DNA of 8,279 bases from Methylomarinum sp. (GTDB lineage Bacteria; Pseudomonadota; Gammaproteobacteria; Methylococcales; Methylomonadaceae): assembly GCA_013139755.1 (NCBI GenBank), contig WTAG01000093.1:1-8279 (forward strand), in the 5' to 3' direction. The notes beneath the pieces were generated by a model. That model saw only the letters and a list, made by a program, of their open reading frames with translations. It did no database searches and was not told the DNA's origin. The position numbers and the translations under genes were made by a program. Every line of letters begins with the position of its first letter. Position 1 is the stretch's first letter. Below are positions 6,456 through 8,279 of this stretch, in pieces.

Positions 6456-7088
6456 ATGCGTCATTTAGAACACCTTTTTGATAAAAATGCAGCTTGGGCT
6501 AAAAAAATGACCCAAGATAACCCTACCTTTTTCAAGCAATTATCAGAACAGCAAACACCTGAATTATTATGGATTGGTTGTGCTGACAGCCGAGTCTCAG
6601 CTAATCAGGTGATTGATCTTGCACCAGGAGAGGTTTTTGTACATAGAAACATTGCCAATGTCGTTGTGCATACAGATTTAAACTGCTTATCTGTTATTCA
6701 ATTTGCCGTTGAAGTACTCAATGTAAAACATATTGTTGTTTGCGGACATTATGGTTGCGGGGGGATTAAAGCAGCGTTTGATGGGCACGAACTAGGCTTA
6801 ATTGATAACTGGTTACGACACATCAAAGATGTCTATCGCTGGCATAAACCTGAAATAGATGCACTGGAAACCGAGCATGAAAAACTCGATTTATTGTGCG
6901 AAAAAAATGTCATAGAACAAGTAGCTAATGTTTGCCATAGCAGTATTGTACAAAAAGCCTGGAAGCAAAATAAAAACCTGACAGTACATGGCTGGATTTA
7001 TTCCATTGAAAATGGTTTATTAAAAGCACTGGATGCCGAAGTAAGCGCTTCAGATCAGCTCAATTTCACACACTCATTAAAAGACTAA
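6456..7088 (+). CDS. can: Beta-class carbonic anhydrase, type II
   Basis: This enzyme interconverts CO2 and bicarbonate in the cytoplasm, feeding bicarbonate to carboxylases such as acetyl-CoA carboxylase. Zinc ligands Cys42, His98 and Cys101, with the Asp44-Arg46 dyad (CADSR), fall at exactly the E. coli Can residue numbers when the ATG at 6456 is used. The 210-residue length is close to Can (220). Trp39, Arg64 and a Tyr at 182 match the residues forming the non-catalytic bicarbonate pocket of type II enzymes, suggesting pH and bicarbonate control. Start: AAGAGA six bases before 6456 and the N-terminal match MRHLEHLFDKNAAW to MKDIDTLISNNALW favour this ATG. A TTG at 6429, with AAAGGAAG upstream, would add nine residues. 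The gene converges on zipA with a 20-base gap. Confidence 0.97.
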   Translation: MRHLEHLFDKNAAWAKKMTQDNPTFFKQLSEQQTPELLWIGCADSRVSANQVIDLAPGEVFVHRNIANVVVHTDLNCLSVIQFAVEVLNVKHIVVCGHYGCGGIKAAFDGHELGLIDNWLRHIKDVYRWHKPEIDALETEHEKLDLLCEKNVIEQVANVCHSSIVQKAWKQNKNLTVHGWIYSIENGLLKALDAEVSASDQLNFTHSLKD

Positions 7089-7108
7089 ATAACAAGTTTA
7101 AGCACCCT

Positions 7109-7789
7109 TTAAGCTAAGGTATTACGAAACTGCTGAATAGTCTCTTCTGTTAACGGCTGCCTATTATGATCCCTGGTTTCACCACCAAGCTCTGTTGCCA
7201 ATAGATTAATGGTCTGGATAAAATCATCAAAGATTGGTAAAGGATTTTCAAGTTCACTGGGTTGTATAAAAAACACCAACCCTGGAGAATAAAATGAATC
7301 AAGCTCTGTTTCTGGAAAGGTGCCTGGTTCAATCATGCTTGCAACCGCAAAATCAACTCTTCGCTGCTCATCCAGACGCTCGAAAATTTTCATACCGCCA
7401 TATTCAAGTCCTACCAACTGAAAAGCGTCAATTAACGCAACACCATTAAAACCTCCATCCGCAGTTGCCACCAGACTAAATTGAATGATATTTGGTAACT
7501 TAAATTGATTATCTTCTGGTGCTTGGTGGCTCTCAATTTCGCTAGCAACTGTAATAGGGTCGGGCTCTAATTCTGCATCTAATGCCGAGCCTAACGGCAC
7601 AATATCAAAGTCATCATGACTGGTATCAATGATGAGTGAGTCATCTATATTATTTAGAGGGTTTCCTTTATCATAGAAATTAATGTCTCGTCTCGACCTT
7701 TTGTTTTTAAAGGTACTCCACAAGATCAAGCCGATAATAACGGTGACGCCTATTGCAATAATTACTAATCTTAACAAATCTTTATCCAT
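7109..7789 (-). CDS. zipA: Cell division protein ZipA
   Basis: ZipA tethers FtsZ to the inner membrane at the division site in gammaproteobacteria. The N-terminus [20 protein letters not shown] is a short periplasmic end running into one membrane helix (about 6-26), followed by a basic stretch (KNKRSRR). Residues from about 99 to 226 form the FtsZ-binding domain, recognisable from IIQFSLVATADGGFNG, LEYGGMKIFERLDE and PGTFPE. The protein is short at 226 residues against 328 in E. coli. The linker at 35-96 is only about 60 residues and strongly acidic (16 Asp/Glu, one Lys), not the long Pro/Gln-rich linker of E. coli. The ATG at 7789 overlaps the smc stop codon by one base (TAATG), so translation is probably coupled. 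No ligA follows, although smc-zipA-ligA is a common order. Confidence 0.95.
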   Translation of the reverse strand: MDKDLLRLVIIAIGVTVIIGLILWSTFKNKRSRRDINFYDKGNPLNNIDDSLIIDTSHDDFDIVPLGSALDAELEPDPITVASEIESHQAPEDNQFKLPNIIQFSLVATADGGFNGVALIDAFQLVGLEYGGMKIFERLDEQRRVDFAVASMIEPGTFPETELDSFYSPGLVFFIQPSELENPLPIFDDFIQTINLLATELGGETRDHNRQPLTEETIQQFRNTLA

Positions 7790-8279
7790 TATCTTTCTGC
7801 CATGTCGACTGCTTCTTCAATATCTACTGATACCATTCGTGATACCCCCGGCTCTTTCATCGTAACACCCGTTAATTGCTTTGCAATTTCCATGGTTACT
7901 TTATTATGTGATATATATAAAAATTGCACGGTTTCAGCCATCTCCTCAACGATTTGAGAAAACCGTACTACGTTAGCATCATCTAACGGTGCATCTACTT
8001 CATCCAATAAACAAAAGGGCGCAGGATTTAAATCAAAAATTGAAAAAACCAAAGCAACTACGGTTAATGCCTTCTCCCCCCCTGATAACAAATGAATAGA
8101 GCTATTTCGTTTACCCGGTGGTCTCGCAATAATATTAACACCCGCCACTAATAAATCCTGTTCAGTCAATTCTAAATAGGCTTGCCCACCACCAAATAAT
8201 TTTGGAAATTTTGTTTGTAGTCCACTGTTAATTTTATCAAAAGTTTCTTTAAAGCGCAGTCTACTTTCTTTATCAATTT
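7789..8279 (-). CDS. smc: Chromosome segregation ATPase SMC, C-terminal part (5' end cut by window edge)
   Basis: SMC dimers, with ScpA and ScpB, organise and separate bacterial chromosomes using an ABC-type head ATPase. The visible 162 residues are the C-terminal head lobe. They contain the segment [20 protein letters not shown], the ABC signature LSGGEK, Walker [14 protein letters not shown], and the H-loop region YISHNK. The frame stays open to position 8279, so the TTG at 8169 is an internal Leu codon, not a start. Well over 900 residues (the N-terminal lobe, coiled coils and hinge) should lie beyond the edge. The end [16 protein letters not shown] is typical. SMC instead of MukB places the organism outside Enterobacterales and Vibrionales. 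Confidence 0.97.
   Translation of the reverse strand, partial: IDKESRLRFKETFDKINSGLQTKFPKLFGGGQAYLELTEQDLLVAGVNIIARPPGKRNSSIHLLSGGEKALTVVALVFSIFDLNPAPFCLLDEVDAPLDDANVVRFSQIVEEMAETVQFLYISHNKVTMEIAKQLTGVTMKEPGVSRMVSVDIEEAVDMAER

Noticed and set aside
7097..7114. TTTAAGC repeated directly with an 11-base period between can and zipA
   Set aside because: The repeat is short and AT-rich, the second copy overlaps the zipA stop codon, and it cannot form a terminator hairpin; chance is sufficient.
7150..7332. Minus-strand open frame inside zipA in another frame
   Set aside because: It is fully inside the FtsZ-binding domain codons of zipA and has no independent support.
7683..7865. Plus-strand open frame across the zipA-smc junction
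   Set aside because: Its hydrophobic translation is the antisense of the ZipA membrane helix and the SMC C-terminus.

Overview
The window looks like chromosomal DNA from an AT-rich gammaproteobacterium. ZipA is confined to that class, and an SMC-type condensin (instead of MukB) argues against Enterobacterales and Vibrionales. FabI and a type II beta-carbonic anhydrase close to E. coli Can fit the same placement. I cannot name a genus. Nothing points to a phage, an insertion sequence, CRISPR or RNA genes.

Layout. Positions 1-4274 (minus strand) hold a two-gene unit. The first gene encodes a 707-residue family 5 (peptide/nickel-type) solute-binding lipoprotein with a second membrane anchor at its C-terminus. 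Its stop codon overlaps the start of the second gene by four bases (ATGA). That second gene, cut by the left edge, encodes a membrane protein with two periplasmic binding domains (NMT1/THI5-like, then SBP_bac_3-like), one transmembrane helix and a GGDEF diguanylate cyclase domain with an intact active site and I-site. No permease or ATPase gene is in view, so the pair looks more like a nutrient-sensing c-di-GMP module than an importer. The GGEEF active-site motif is written through a run of nine G.

Positions 4275-4353 form a short divergent promoter region, in which candidate -10 boxes for the two directions share a GTATAC core. fabI (4354-5136, plus) follows. After it comes a 132-base gap with two perfect inverted repeats and a small hairpin that competes with one of them.

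Positions 5269-7088 (plus) hold four co-directional genes: a SemiSWEET sugar transporter, a 69-residue four-cysteine protein resembling DUF1289, a nitroreductase-family flavoprotein and carbonic anhydrase (can). The first three are closely packed and probably form an operon. can has its own ribosome-binding sites after a 73-base gap.

Positions 7109-8279 (minus) hold zipA and the C-terminal ATPase half of smc, which overlap by one base. They converge on can with only 20 bases between. In many gammaproteobacteria ligA follows zipA; here it does not.

The best candidate for something undescribed is the paired binding lipoprotein and dual-sensor diguanylate cyclase, together with the poly-G tract in the cyclase active site.
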